From Spinacia oleracea (lineage: Eukaryota; Streptophyta; Magnoliopsida; Caryophyllales; Amaranthaceae): 64,000 bases of DNA. The stretch is taken from positions 18,748,001-18,812,000 of the forward strand of contig NC_079489.1 in assembly GCF_020520425.1 (NCBI RefSeq), given 5' to 3'. The notes under the pieces are model-generated. The model ran no database searches. It was given only the letters and a program-made list of their open reading frames with translations, and was not told the DNA's origin. Below are positions 31,097 to 42,691 of the stretch, in pieces. How positions within the stretch are numbered: position 1 is the first letter of the stretch; every line of letters begins with the position of its first letter. A program made the position numbers and the translations under genes.

Positions 31097-33879
31097 ATGA
31101 GCCAAGCATTAACAACAATTTCTAGCTTAATCACAAGAACATCATCATTAACAGTCTCTAAGCCTAACAAAACTCCTACACCATGTTTGGATGTTCGTAT
31201 GATTTCATTGCCTCCTAAAATTAGTGTCTCAGTTGAAGCACCAACTGGTCTCTCTCCTGTTCCACGCAGGTATCCTTCATCTGATCTCTTACTCTAATCC
31301 CCTTTTATTTTGTCGAATACGTTTTATTTAGTGAGATTGTAATAAAAATAACAGTTCTACATGTGCAATGTTATGTTAATTTTGGGAGTGACTCAAGTAT
31401 AGACCTGCGTAATGGGTTGATTAACTTGTAATTATTATTGGTTTAGTAACGTCCCTTCTTCTTTTCAAATAAAATAGTAAAAATGTTTATACGGTGTATT
31501 ATGCAGAGTAGGACTAGAGGTTAATTAAGAAATGTAATCCCCTTCAACCCATACCTAATAAAATAAAATATTTTTTCAAAAAAATTTGAAGTACTAGTAA
31601 TTGGGTACAGAGTAGTTAAATGTATCATGTATGTCATACTCAGACACTCTATAACTCTTTCACAAGGTTGTCGATTTTCTGATGGTTAATGAATAATTCT
31701 TTTTGAGAATAAAGTTGGAACCACTGTTACCTAGTTCGATAGTATGAGATTGGGTATGAGTTCGCAATTCGCTATCTAATTTGCTAAATTAGACTAAAAT
31801 TATGCTATTTTGATGTTATAATTTGCTTTTTCAGTTCGCAATTCGTGAGCTGATTGAAAGATTAGGTAACACTTGTGGGAACTTAATGATTAGGAATTTA
31901 GGATCCTTGCGTCTAACAAAGTGTCGGATGGAGGAAGTATTTTCGGATATCAGATATGTGTGGGCAAATACATATCATAGTAAAAGACAAAATAAGAAAA
32001 ATGATAAAAAAGAAATTAAATGGTACTTTTTTAAACAAAAATGGTACTTTTTTTAACTGAATGGTACTTTTTTTTTACAGAATGGTACTTTTTTAACATA
32101 AATGGTACTTCCTTTTTTGTCTTTTAGCTATTTGTCTTTTAGCTGATATGTGTGTTGCCACACATATCTGATATCCGAAAAAACAACCTCGTGTCGGATG
32201 TGGCTAGTAAATTAGAATAATAATTCCATGAAAGGGGTGAAAAGTATCCAATTTATATAAATTACCTTATGAGTTAATGAATTATAGATAAAAGACATTC
32301 GTTACATTGTGGCTAGCTGTGGGTTTCAATTAAGTTTAGCAGTCGAAGAATACTACCTCCGTTTCATAAAATTCTTTACAGTTACTATTTGCACGGACTC
32401 CAATGCAATATTTAACTACTAATATATTCAATTTCGTATGTGAGAAAATTATAAAAAGTTGATATGCTCACAATGAATAACGAGACCAATCTAACAAGAT
32501 CTTACATGTAATATTTTGATGTATATAATAGTGAGAATTTACGGTTAAAGTTTTCATACTTTGGACACATTTTCCAAAGCGTAAAGAACTTTCTGAAACG
32601 AAGGTAGTATTTGTTAAGATAGAATATAGGAGATATTATATTGTGAATATTGTGTAGAGTCTTAAATATGGTATGTTACCTAATATGTATGCTAGGGTTT
32701 AGGTAACTGAGATGTACTATATATATGTTTGTGATTAATGAGAATAGATACGAGATTACACAATATTTGACAGTATTACATGTCTCCGGAATATGCCTCA
32801 ATTCTTCAAGTATAAGTCGACCAAACAACTACTCGTACTAAGTACTACACTTGTCACATTGTTTTCCTTACAATTTACGGTTTTATATACTATACCAAAA
32901 AGATATTTTAAACAACTATTCACAACTCTCAAGTCATTAATTTCCATCCTATTCCACCATTTCATTTAAGTTTAGCCATATTGAACAACATGTATAGTTA
33001 AAACCATATTACAACAAAAACATACTTCCTCCGTCTTTTAATACTCGCAATTTTTGTTAGTTTCACGCATGTCAATGCACAACTTTGATCATTTATATCT
33101 TAAATTCTCTTTATGCAAAAATTATAAAAAGTTAATATTTTGAAAATACACATTGAGACGAATCTAACAAGATCCCACATGACTATGTTTTATCTTATAT
33201 AAAAAACACTAAGAATAGTCAAAGTAGATTATATGAATAGTGGCAAAAGTCCAAACGTTGCGAGTATTAAAAGACGGAGGAAGTATGTAATAATTTTTTT
33301 CACATATTTTAAGGCTATGTTCTATTCGATTTATTTGACTTATTTCAGACAAAGTAAGTCGAATAAAACGGAGCCTAAATGAGAATTGGTGTCACAGTAG
33401 AGCTTTCTTTAAAGTTGGTAAACGTGTCATGTCGTATTCGTGTTTGGTCTTCTATACATTCGTACTCATGTCGTGTTAGTTACAATCGATGTTATTGTGT
33501 CGTGTCTGATATTGTAAGCTCTAATGTTATTGTCCATTTAAGGCATTATATTGGACTATGAACAATAGTATCTTTGAATAATACTCCAATTGGGTGCAGG
33601 AATGCAATAGTATTGGGGATTGCAGTGGGAATAGCAGGTGCATTTTGGGGCTTAAATGTTTGTGAGAATGCATGGGCTGCAGCAAGAAGACCACCACCAC
33701 AACAAGTTGAAAAAGAGAAAAAGGATCCAAATGTAAGTGGAGTCCTTGCCAAAGTTCTAGCAAGTAAAAAGAGGAAGGAAGCCATGAAACAACAAATGGC
33801 CATGCAAAGAGAAAGAGGGAAGAAAGTTGATGATTCTTCTACTTCATCCCCTCCCTCTCAAGAATCTTCACCTTCTTAA
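31097..33879 (+). CDS. Small probable chloroplast-targeted membrane protein, two exons
   Basis: Exon 1 is 31097-31269 and exon 2 is 33600-33879. The intron is bounded by CGCAG/GTATCC and GGTGCAG/GAATGC; the split codon (AG+G) restores the frame, giving 150 residues. Residues 1 to about 57 are rich in S, T, K and P with few acidic residues, like a chloroplast transit peptide. A single hydrophobic span follows (about 60-78, AIVLGIAVGIAGAFWGLNV), then AWAAARRPPP, which could be a processing site or a membrane-flanking segment. Next comes a charged, probably helical stretch with VLASKKRKEAMKQQMAM, and an S/P-rich tail. I do not recognise a named family; similar small plant proteins are, as far as I recall, annotated only as transmembrane or unknown. 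A thylakoid or envelope location is inferred. The 2.3-kb intron holds four small transposable elements. Confidence 0.75.
31931..32190. mobile_element. Mutator-type foldback MITE with 10-bp target duplication
   Basis: The direct repeats GTGTCGGATG lie at 31921-31930 and 32191-32200, a perfect match. The ends are inverted repeats of about 60 bp: GAGG(A/T)(A/T)GT followed by TTTTCGGATATCAGATATGT on both strands. The centre has about five copies of AATGGTACTTTTTT (about 32018-32110). A 10-bp duplication and long inverted repeats suit a Mutator-like MITE. It lies in the intron of the plastid-protein gene. Confidence 0.85.
32018..32110. repeat. AATGGTACTTTTTT tandem repeat inside the foldback MITE
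   Basis: Five imperfect units of about 18-21 bp share AATGGTACTTTTTT. They separate the two arms of the hairpin. Confidence 0.8.
32353..32607. mobile_element. Stowaway-type MITE in the intron
   Basis: 255 bp with TA at both sides (32351-32352 and 32608-32609). The ends CTACCTCCGTTTCATAAAAT and (reverse complement) CTACCTTCGTTTCAGAAAGT pair over about 28 bp, and both continue into TTCTTTAC. No coding capacity. Confidence 0.85.
33025..33283. mobile_element. Second Stowaway-type MITE in the intron
   Basis: 259 bp with TA at 33023-33024 and 33284-33285. The ends CTTCCTCCGTCTTTTAATAC match on both strands, and the repeat goes on into TCGCAA. No coding capacity. Confidence 0.88.
33313..33375. mobile_element. 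Short palindromic element, relative of 4228-4433
   Basis: 63 bp: the start GGCTATGTTCTATTCGAT pairs with the reverse complement of the end, GGCTCCGTTTTATTCGAC. GACTTATTT lies inside. It looks like an internally deleted member of the 4228-4433 family. Confidence 0.45.
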
Positions 33880-34447
33880 GTTTTGTATCTATTATTTGTA
33901 AACATACTTGATTGATTAGCTATATTATACTCTAATAATCCTTAATTCATTCTTTTTTTTAACTAGATTTTGATGTGTGTATGTTAGTTTAATAGTTGTG
34001 TACGTAGGAAGATGTCTTTGAGTAGAGTTTGATTTATGCTTTTTGTATTTTTGTCCAAATTAATTAAATGAATTATAAGAGCATTAAAAATTGGGCAGAG
34101 GTTTCGAGCACGTGACTTATCATAAACAGGTCCTTAACTACTTTGCTCACAAAATGATCAAACCAATATGAAAATTAATTTTCGAACAATCTTTAATCTT
34201 AAGTTAAGGGCGGATGTCGAAGGGAGTTGTTGAAATCCAACGTTGTCAACATGTGACTTGTCTCACATTGATAAAAAAAAGAAAAAAAACGAGAGAGTTA
34301 ATCACTTAATAAGGTTAAGGGGCTATTCCCCTTATTGTCATATGGTTTTAAGGTGGAACCTCTTATCTCACTTTCAATGACGGGTGCGGCCCAGTCCAAA
34401 CTCCATAGTTGATCACTCTTTCTATTTACATAATTGAACATTTGTCA
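33880..34447 (+). other. 3' UTR of the plastid-protein gene and intergenic DNA
   Basis: The first about 80 bp are probably 3' UTR. The stretch at about 34080-34440 has a retrotransposon-LTR flavour (for example ACATGTGACTTGTCTCACAT and GACGGGTGCGGCCCAGTCC), but no ends were found. Confidence 0.35.
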
Positions 34448-34452
34448 TTCAC

Positions 34453-34644
34453 TGAAGAAACTGAAAGAATTTAGAGAAGCAAAGCAGAGAGAATTTCGCA
34501 TTAAGATTGAACATAAAGAATTGCTTAAGCTTCAAGCAATACAAGAGGGTATAAATACTAGTCAGTAAAGGACTTCTAACTAACTGATAACAGAATTCAG
34601 TTAGAGTATATATTAAAATAATAATATAAAAGCTATTTCCTATA
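34453..34644 (-). repeat. 3' LTR of element C
   Basis: 192 bp. The neighbouring internal sequence, read on minus, is CAGCTTGAAGGGGAG (about 34645-34659), a polypurine tract touching the LTR. Confidence 0.92.
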
Positions 34645-36862
34645 CTCCCCTTCAAGCTGGACCTTGGATAAAAGTCCAAGCTTGGCAGATAGCATATGAT
34701 GAAGTGAGGAAGCAAGAGGTTTAGTGAGTAAATCTGCCAGTTGTTGAGAGCTAGGAACATGGGATGTTTTGATAAAACCAGCTTCAACTTGCTCCCTTAT
34801 GTAATGCATTTCTCTTTTGAGATGTTTGGTCTTGTCATGATAAACTGGGTTGTGTGCAAGATGCTCAGCTGAAGTGTTATCACAGTGAAGAGTGATAGGT
34901 AGCTGAATATTAACTTGAAGATCCTCTAGAAGACCTTGTATCCAAACTAACTCACTAGCAGTTGCAGACATACTTCTGTATTCTGCTTCAGCAGAGGATT
35001 TGCTGACACTCTTTTGCTTTTTGGTTTTCCAAGAAACCAAATTAGAACCAAGGAAAACAGCATAGGCAGTAAGAGATCTACTGCTGTACTGACAAGAACT
35101 CCAGTCAGCATCACTATAAGCAGATAGCTGCAAATCAGTGTTAGAAGAATACCATAATCCATGTTCCAAAGTGCCTTTAAGATATTTGAGAACATGAAGT
35201 GCAGCACGCAAATGTGGCACCCTTGGAGAATGCACAAACTGACTTAAATGTTGGACACAATAAGATAAATCTGGTCTTGTGATGCTTAGGTATAATAACC
35301 TTCCAACAAGTCTCCTGTATACATCTGGTTCATCTATGAGATCACCAATATCAGTAGACAATTTAAGTCCACAAGAGAGAGGGGCAAGAGCAGACTCACA
35401 ATCTAGCATACCAGCATCTGCAAGAATGTCACTAATATACTTCTTTTGTGAGAGAAAAATGCCCTTATCAGTTCTGTGAACCTCAATCCCCAAGAAATAA
35501 GTCAGTTGGCCTAAATCCTTGATTGTAAATTCTTGATCCAGAGCAGTTTTGACTTCTTCCATTTGAGTTAAAGAAGTACCAGTCAGCATAATATCATCAA
35601 CATAGACTAAAAGCACCAAAAATTCTCCATCAAGATTTCTGGTGAACAAAGAATAATCCTGTGTAGATTGCTGAAATTTCAACAGTTTCAGAAATTTACT
35701 AAGTTCCTTGTTCCATTGTCTTGAAGCCTGCTTTAAACCACAGATTGACCTTTTAAGTCTACAAACCTCACCAGGTTTAGCTTTTGTATATCCAGCAGGA
35801 GGCTTCATGTACACCTCTTCATCCAAGAAACCATGCAGAAAAGCATTGTTCACATCAAGTTGACACAAAGACCACCCTTTAGCAGTAGCTAAGGCTATAA
35901 CTATTCTCACAGTAGCTAGTTTAGCAACAGGAGAGAAATTTTGAGTGAAATCTCTCCCTTCAACTTGTTGATAACCAATGGAAACAAGTCTGGCTTTGTG
36001 TTTATCAATGCTGTAGTCTGGATTCAGTTTAGTTCTGTACACCCATTTTGAACCTATGGCCTTCTTGTCTTTAGGCAACACAGTTAAATCCCAAGTATCA
36101 TTACTTTCAAGGGCAACTATTTCCTTTTCCATGGCTGCTATCCAATTGTCATTATCTTTAGCTTGAAGATAGGTTTTTGGATCATTTGGAGATTGAAAGA
36201 CAGAGAAAGCAAGAGAATCCCAAGTATCATAGCTATCTAGAGCTAATCCCAATACCCAATTATCATCTGTGTGAAGAAAATGATCTCCTTTATTAAGCAA
36301 AGAAGGGGCAACAGAAAAAGAGAGAGATTCACTAGTTTGTGGTTCTGGCACATCCCTGTGAGGAATGTAACTACCAACAAAATTCTGTAGAATTACAGAA
36401 GGTTTGATGAGTCTTGTAGATTGTCTTTGGGGAGAAGGAATAATTTCATTCTGAGTAATGTCAGGCTGAGAAATAGGAGATGTATTAGAAGTAACAGAAT
36501 CAGGTATAGATTCCGCAGAATTAGATGGAGTTGAGTGAGTGTGAGTAGCAGGAGAATATGGAGGAGAAGAATTTGTAAGGTCATTATGGTGAGTAAGAGA
36601 AACAGAAGGACTAGAAGAATCAAGTGGTGTAAAGGTTTGAGTGGGAGATGGACAAGAACTGGTACTAAAATCAACCAATTGAGAAGTGAGAGTAACAGAA
36701 GGAAAAGTTTCAGAAGATAGTTTGTAGGGAAAAATTGTCTCAAAAAAGATCACATCCCTAGAAACAAACACCTTGTGAGTATCAAGATCATATAATTTAA
36801 AAGCTTTGCAACCAGCAGGATACCCAATGAACACACACCTTTTTGTTCTGGAATCAAATTTA
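34633..36862 (-). CDS. C integrase C-terminus, reverse transcriptase and RNase H
   Basis: Minus-strand frame entered after a frameshift near 36865 and open to a stop at 34633-34635, inside the LTR. It starts with KFDSRTKRCVFIGYPAGCKA, the usual copia integrase tail, then an S/T/P-rich linker. Reverse transcriptase begins at GSKWVYRTKLNPDYS, with QLDVNNAFLHG and the active site YVDDIMLTG (about 35585-35612). RNase H has SAYSDADWSSC, SKSSAEAEYRSMS and SSQQLADLLTKPL near the end. This region is otherwise uninterrupted. At the frameshift the minus strand reads AAGAGATAAA where AAGAGAGATAAA would keep the frame, so a 2-base GA loss is the likely lesion. Confidence 0.9.
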
Positions 36863-37458
36863 TCTCTTTGAATTATGAGCAAAACAAAGAGATCCAAAAA
36901 CTCTAAGAGTGTCATAAACAGGCAATGTATGGAACATAATTTCAAATGGTGTTTTGCCATTCAAAACTTTGGATGGAATCTTGTTGAGCAGATGAGTAGC
37001 TGTAAGAATACATTCACCCCAGAACTTTTTAGGTAGACCTGCATGAAACCTTAAAGCTCTGGCAATCTCAAGCAAACTCCTATGTTTTCTCTCAACTCTA
37101 CCATTTTGTTGAGGAACATAAGGTACACTCTTTTCAAGCAAAATTCCTTTATTAGCAAAAATGCTTCTGCAGGACTCATTGACTATTTCAGTGCCATTGT
37201 CAGATCTTATTTTCTTAACCTTTTGGTTAAACTGAGTTTGAACCATTGAAAGGAATTCAGATACAACATTCTGAACCTGCAATTTGTTATGAATCAAATA
37301 TGTCCAAGTGATTCTGCTATGATCATCAACTATAGTTAAGAAATATGAGGCACCATCCAGATTTCTGATTCTATATGAACCCCAATGTGTATCAAATCAA
37401 AACATGCAGCAGCTCTGCTAGTACTCACATTAAAAGGAAATTTATGATGTTTAGAACT
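36863..37458 (-). pseudogene. C integrase core, interrupted
   Basis: The frame open from 37297 to 36860 (and upstream without a Met to about 37390) shows FLTIVDDHSRITWTYL, the Asp motif IRSDNGTEI and the Glu motif PQQNGRVERKHRSLLEIARA, which are the copia integrase core. Near 37390 the segment that should read as the first catalytic Asp (LIHIDTWG in relatives) is short by a few bases and shifts the frame. The upstream side is cut at 37463 by element B. Confidence 0.8.
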
Positions 37459-37463
37459 ATAAC

Positions 37464-40442
37464 TGTAACACCCCGACAATTCTCTCTTTTATAAAACAAC
37501 ATTTTAATATAAAACGTAGAGAATTATCAAGGCATTATCGCCCGTGTGAAAACGTAACAGCTTATTCAGAATTTTGCAGCGGAAAACATAAAACTAACTT
37601 TAGGTTTATAAATAATCGATTACATAGTTAATCCCAAAACCAATCAACGAAATAAGATCAACTAACAAGTTTAAAGTCCAATTAAACAACCCAAGTAAAC
37701 TTAGCAAATCAAAACTAAATACAAGCTCTCTATTCCCGATCCCAATGATGCAACATCTTCAAACCTGCAGGACTTTTGAGTCTTTACTCTTTAGTCTTCC
37801 TAGAAGTAGTAGGAGTACCCGTCGGATGGACAATGCTTATTGATCCTTAGAGACTGCTCACCAAAGATTGGGTCATCACATGATCAATAAGGCATAGCCA
37901 TGATCAACATGCACAAGCAAAAGCACGTAATCAGCAAAGCTGAGTACTACATACTAAATCAATAATAATCCTAACATGATTCTACTAAACGAACAACCCT
38001 AACATGGTACTAAATAAAACATAAGCAAGGATAATCAAGATATACTGACTTGAAGACTATACTTGACTGAACTAGACCTTTGTATCATTAACATTATTTT
38101 AATTGAAATAGTCAATGGACTGAGTTGTCTACTAGAAACTTATTCTTCTTCACTAAGGAAGACGAGGTACGGGCGCGACTCCGTAAACCCCAATGACCTG
38201 CGGTATCGAGGGACTTTTGAATAAAATAGAACCGGTGATCAATCCGGCCCCAAAAAAAGCCATAGGCGACCCATGACCCCAACTCTTGATTGTCCGTCAC
38301 TTTAGACGTGCACAGTCTAAAGCTATTGCTACTCAGTTTCACTTTACATGACTTAACTTTAATACTTGGTTATGACTCATCAAACGTAAATATTATATTC
38401 AACAAGTAAACACAACTTCTTTTATCTTTGAATTAAACCAGTGATCACAACATTCAACCAAGAGCCAATTCCAACTATTTTAATCCTCCCTTTATCCATA
38501 TTTTAAAAACCTTTATTAGGTATAAGGTTCAACTACCAAACAAGGTCCTCGGCCCTTATAAAGTAGTGAAAATCTAAAGAGGAACAACGATCAATAAAGA
38601 TCTAAACCAATATTAAATACTATAAACTTCCCCAAAACCAACATGCTTGCATCAATATTCCATGATAACATGATTCAATTCTTATAAATAAAGTTCTATG
38701 TTCAACGCATTAATTCAACGACATTAAACATGAATCTCCAACATAAACAAGTTCATAAATATATTCATCATATTCTCAATACAACACACATCCAAGCACA
38801 CGGTATGTACGTACCTTGTGTAAACAAACTGATAGGCCACTTTAACGAATTCAAAAGTCGCCCATAAAGAATTCTCCGCCTAAAATAATCAAGAAACGTA
38901 CCCAAATCAATTCCTAATAATTTACAGCAACACTAACGTACTCTAAACACATCCTAAACATATTTAGAACATTCCCCAATATCGAAACTTAATTAATTAA
39001 CTTTCTAGAATAGTGATTAATTCCCTAACGGCCCCTAATTATCATAACCTCCAATAAAGCATCCCTTTTTAAAATTCCAGCAATATAAAATAGTTTAAAA
39101 CTTCGCCAAACCATAATTAACATGCTTAAAATCATAAAAACAATAACCTTAATAACTCATAAACATCATACCATGATTTTAAAACTATTAAAACCTTAAA
39201 AATTCATGCTTTAATAATTAAAAATCATTATTGCAATGCAATTGCATAATCTGAAGATTGAATTTATTATTTAAACATAATATATAATCTGAAAATATAA
39301 TTTAATCATAATAACTTAAAATTTTCATTCAATAATCATGAATTAAATCACTGAACTAATTAAAACCCTAACTTATATATTAATCAACCAAAAACTGAAA
39401 ATAATTAATTTATAACATCAACACCAAATCTGAAAATTATAATTTAACTATAAAGATCAATAAATTTAATTCAAGAACATGATTTAAATTATCATACTAT
39501 AATTAAAATAATTAGTTACTTAGGGTTTAAGAAATAACCAATGAAAGGAGGGGATGAGTGCTGGCCGGCGGACAAGGGCGGCGGCAGTAGATATGGAGGC
39601 GCGGCCACGGAGGATGGACACCGCAGATGGTGGTACAGGTGGGTCGCGACGGCGTTGGTTGCTTGCGAAAGAAGGGAACCTAGCAACGAGCAAAAGGCGA
39701 AAAGAGGAGAGACAAACGAGAGGGAGACGGAAGACGAGCCTCGCCGGCGGCAGTGCAGCGCGACGGGGGAGATGGGCGGTGGTGCGGCGACTTTGGTGGC
39801 TGTGCAAGAAAACAGGACATTAAGGAGGAGAGAAATACGCAAGAAGAAGTAAGAAACAGAGAAGGAAGAGGACGACGAAGAAGACGGTCGAGGGAGAGGG
39901 GTAACTTACCGGCGGCGGCAGAGATGGAGGTCCGGCGGCTGACAGAAGCAACGAACGTGAAGGAGAGAGAAACGGCAGTGTGAGGGAGGAGGAAAATTTT
40001 GAGGGTTCTTATTTCTTTACGTGAATAGTGAAGGGGTGTTGGTTCACGTGAATTAGAGGTAGGAAAGGAGGATTTGTTTGGGCTAATGGTTTGGGCTTTG
40101 CAAAATGGGCTAGAATTAGGATTTGAGTTTTAGTGTTTGAATCAAAAATCGAATAGGATAGTTTTTTCCGAATTCAACGGGTTTTCCTAATTCAAATTCT
40201 TTTCAACATAAAATTCTAAAATTATTCTTGATTGCACAAACGTTAAAATATTTAGAATATATTTATATAGAATTAAATATACATTAATTATATAAATATA
40301 ATAAAGTTCAAAATAATTAAATATTTAGAACGTACTTAAAATTAATTATATATTTATTACTAAAATTCATAAATTCTATTTAAATATAAATAATATACGT
40401 TAAAATATATTAATAAAATTTATAAATTTACGGGGGATTACA
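37464..40442 (-). repeat. 3' LTR of element B
   Basis: 2979 bp; in element orientation it runs TGTAATCCCCCG to GGGTGTTACA. It carries a 55-bp segment (37770-37824) that is missing from the other LTR of B and from both LTRs of A. Open frames at 39516-39983 lie in the GC-rich part and are not genes. Confidence 0.92.
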
Positions 40443-40460
40443 ATCTACCCCTCTTAAAAG
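40443..40460 (-). other. Polypurine tract of element B
   Basis: Read on minus, CTTTTAAGAGGGGTAGAT abuts the 3' LTR. It is identical to the tract of element A at 25636-25653. Confidence 0.75.
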
Positions 40461-40812
40461 AAGTTTCGTCCCGAAACTTGACACGAAATTTCCCACATTT
40501 TCCCCAAAAACTTTTAACTTATTCTTACTAGAGAAGTACTTGTGCCGCCTATGTGCACTCTTTTGCCAACTCAAAGCTATTTGTGTTACTCATGAACACC
40601 TTTTCTTATGCGGAGAGTCTATTTGCTTTGGCTAAACTTGTAAAATTTGCTAAAATAAGCATACAAATGCATAAAAATGCCATAAAATAGGTAAGAAGCG
40701 CGAATTTCTATCGCATTCTACCCCCTTAAAGAAAACGAGTTACGCCCTCGTAACTCACCTCAGGGAATAGCTAACCAAAATTCTCTTTCGACGAATTCTA
40801 TTCTCAAAATTC
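40461..40812 (-). other. Non-coding tail of element B between the protease relic and the polypurine tract
   Basis: No gene. It matches the corresponding tail of element A, including the sequence around 40730-40760 that reads ACGAGTTACGCCCTCGTAAC. Confidence 0.6.
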
Positions 40813-40875
40813 CTATTTCATTAAAACTACTAACTTTAGACTTTTCACAACAGATGACGAAACAAAAGAACAAGT
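40813..40875 (-). pseudogene. Retropepsin relic after gag in element B
   Basis: One frame reads TCSFVSSSVVKSLKLVVLMK and a stop. This resembles the sequence that follows the catalytic DSGA of Ty3/gypsy proteases (ATHSFVSS type). It is offset from the gag frame. It is the clearest sign that the family derives from an element with a full pol. The assignment rests on a short match. Confidence 0.6.
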
Positions 40876-42024
40876 CACCCACGAACTAAATAATGCTTAA
40901 CTTGTGCGGAGTTAATAGAAAAAGTACCAGAATCTATATCGGCTGATCGTTCATCCTCATTCTGATTCATCATGTACAACTTTCCTGGAGCCTTATTCGG
41001 GTTGTTGTTATCATTTGCAGGCTTATTATAGTTCTCTTGGTTGTTTTGTGCCCCTCCAGGCTTTGAATTTTGACCTCCAGATTGGTTAAACCTCACTTGG
41101 TTTCCACCTCCATTACTATTTTGTTCCTTTCTGTGCTTAGTGAAGCACTCATACTCCCTATGTCCCCTTTTCTGACAATAGTTGCAGGTCACTAATTCTC
41201 CTTTGCAGTTCTTACCAGGGTGATTGTTACTGCACATCTTGCAATGATGCACTCTCTCAGACGGGTTCGAGTTGTTGTGGTGCCCCTGATTGTTTCCTTC
41301 TTGGAAATTTCCATTTCCATTCCCATTTCCGTTTCTATTCCTTTTAAAGTTTTCTTGGTTACCCCCAGCATTAAAATCCTTTCTCTTTTCCCCAATTACC
41401 ACAGTTTTCTTGTCCCTTCTAGACTGTAGCCCATAAATATGAGCAGCTCTCCCATACACTATGTCTAAGGAAGTAAAAGTTTCTCCACCTAATCCCAATT
41501 GAATTTCATCAGTCAGCCCTTGCTCAAACCTTTGAGCCTTTAGCTCCTCAGTAGCTACCACCTTAGGCGCAAACCTCGACAAAGCTATAAACTTGCTATA
41601 GTATTCAGCAATAGTCATATTCCCCATCCTAAGGTTGATAAACTCCTGCGCTTTCTGCTTTCTCATAAGGAGGATAAAACTTCCCCCTCAAGGCAACAAT
41701 AAATGAATCCCAATTGAATCCCTCGGCAGCACTTAGTCTATTTCCATTTTCTTTCCACCACAAATCGGCTTCATCTTTTAGATATAGGACAGCTTGACTT
41801 ACTCTCATACTCCCAGGGCAACTCACAGCCTCAAATAGTTTCTCAAATTCCCTAATCCAGGTTTCCAGGAAGGTTGGATCTGCTTGCCCCTTAAAATACG
41901 GTGGCTTAACCTTAGAAAGTCTTTCAAACATTTCCCCTGCAGAATCAGGGCGCTCAGTTCTCTCATGAGTTAGCTTTTCCGCCAAGAGGCGAATCGCAGC
42001 AGCTAGATTATTGTTGTTGGCCAT
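40875..42024 (-). pseudogene. gag of element B, broken by a 2-base deletion
   Basis: Starts MANNNNLAAAIRLLAEKLTH at 42024. The first frame runs to 41629 and the second from about 41666 to 40875. At about 41667 copy B reads CCTCCTTATGAG where A reads CCTCCTTTTATGAG, so two T bases are missing and the frame shifts (FYPPYEKAES in B, FYPPFMRKQKAQ in A). Downstream it has both zinc knuckles (CKMCSNNHPGKNC and CNYCQKRGHREYEC) and ends HYLVRG. Copy B has Trp (FNWDSF) where A has the stop, so the two gag genes died by different mutations. Confidence 0.88.
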
Positions 42025-42691
42025 TCTAGAACGCGACCTGCAATTAGTATACTCTACTTTAGGTTTGAAACATCACTTATACGTTATCCCATACAATTTA
42101 ATACTTGAATTGACCATAAAGATCGCCTCAACCAACAATGTTCACATTAATACACATCTTTTACGAATGCACGACAATCGTTTACGAAGGTGCAACGATC
42201 GTCTATAAGATGCAATAATCATTGAAAAATAATCATCCTTAATAATTCACGAAAGACATTTACACACTACACATAAGGCATAACATTTTGAATCATATTG
42301 GTTATGAGGGTCTAGATTGGCCCTCACTTCCTTTATGTACTCAAATCATTTAATATTTTTGTGGCAATTGAATTGATCCACAATTCACACTGAGTATGCA
42401 AACAATTAATCCATGACGTACTACCTAGAGGTTGGAGTATTATGGAATCCTCAAAATAGAATAAAGAACAATTCCTTGAAAACTTTAACTTTTATTGCTA
42501 ACTCCATAAAGGTTTATTACATCCTTGAAAATAATAAAGAACATTTCAAACTTCAATAAACTTAAACCTTAAACAGTTGTAGCTTTGCTACTTATTCTTT
42601 AAAACATAAAAGAGCTAATTAACTATTTATGACTTCAAAATATTTGTGGCCTCTTGCCTATTCATTGCTCCTGAAACTTGCAGAGTGAAAT
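42025..42691 (-). other. Spacer between the upstream ORF and gag in element B
   Basis: No gene. Just before the gag start the minus strand reads TATACTAATTGCAG (acceptor AG at 42038-42039), as in element A. Confidence 0.5.

Noticed and set aside
34080..34440. LTR fragment before element C
   Set aside because: Some LTR-like words, but no TG...CA pair, no duplication and no partner in the window.
39516..39983. ORFs in the LTR of element B (and 46076-46501)
   Set aside because: Same reason; both strands are open because of GC-rich composition.
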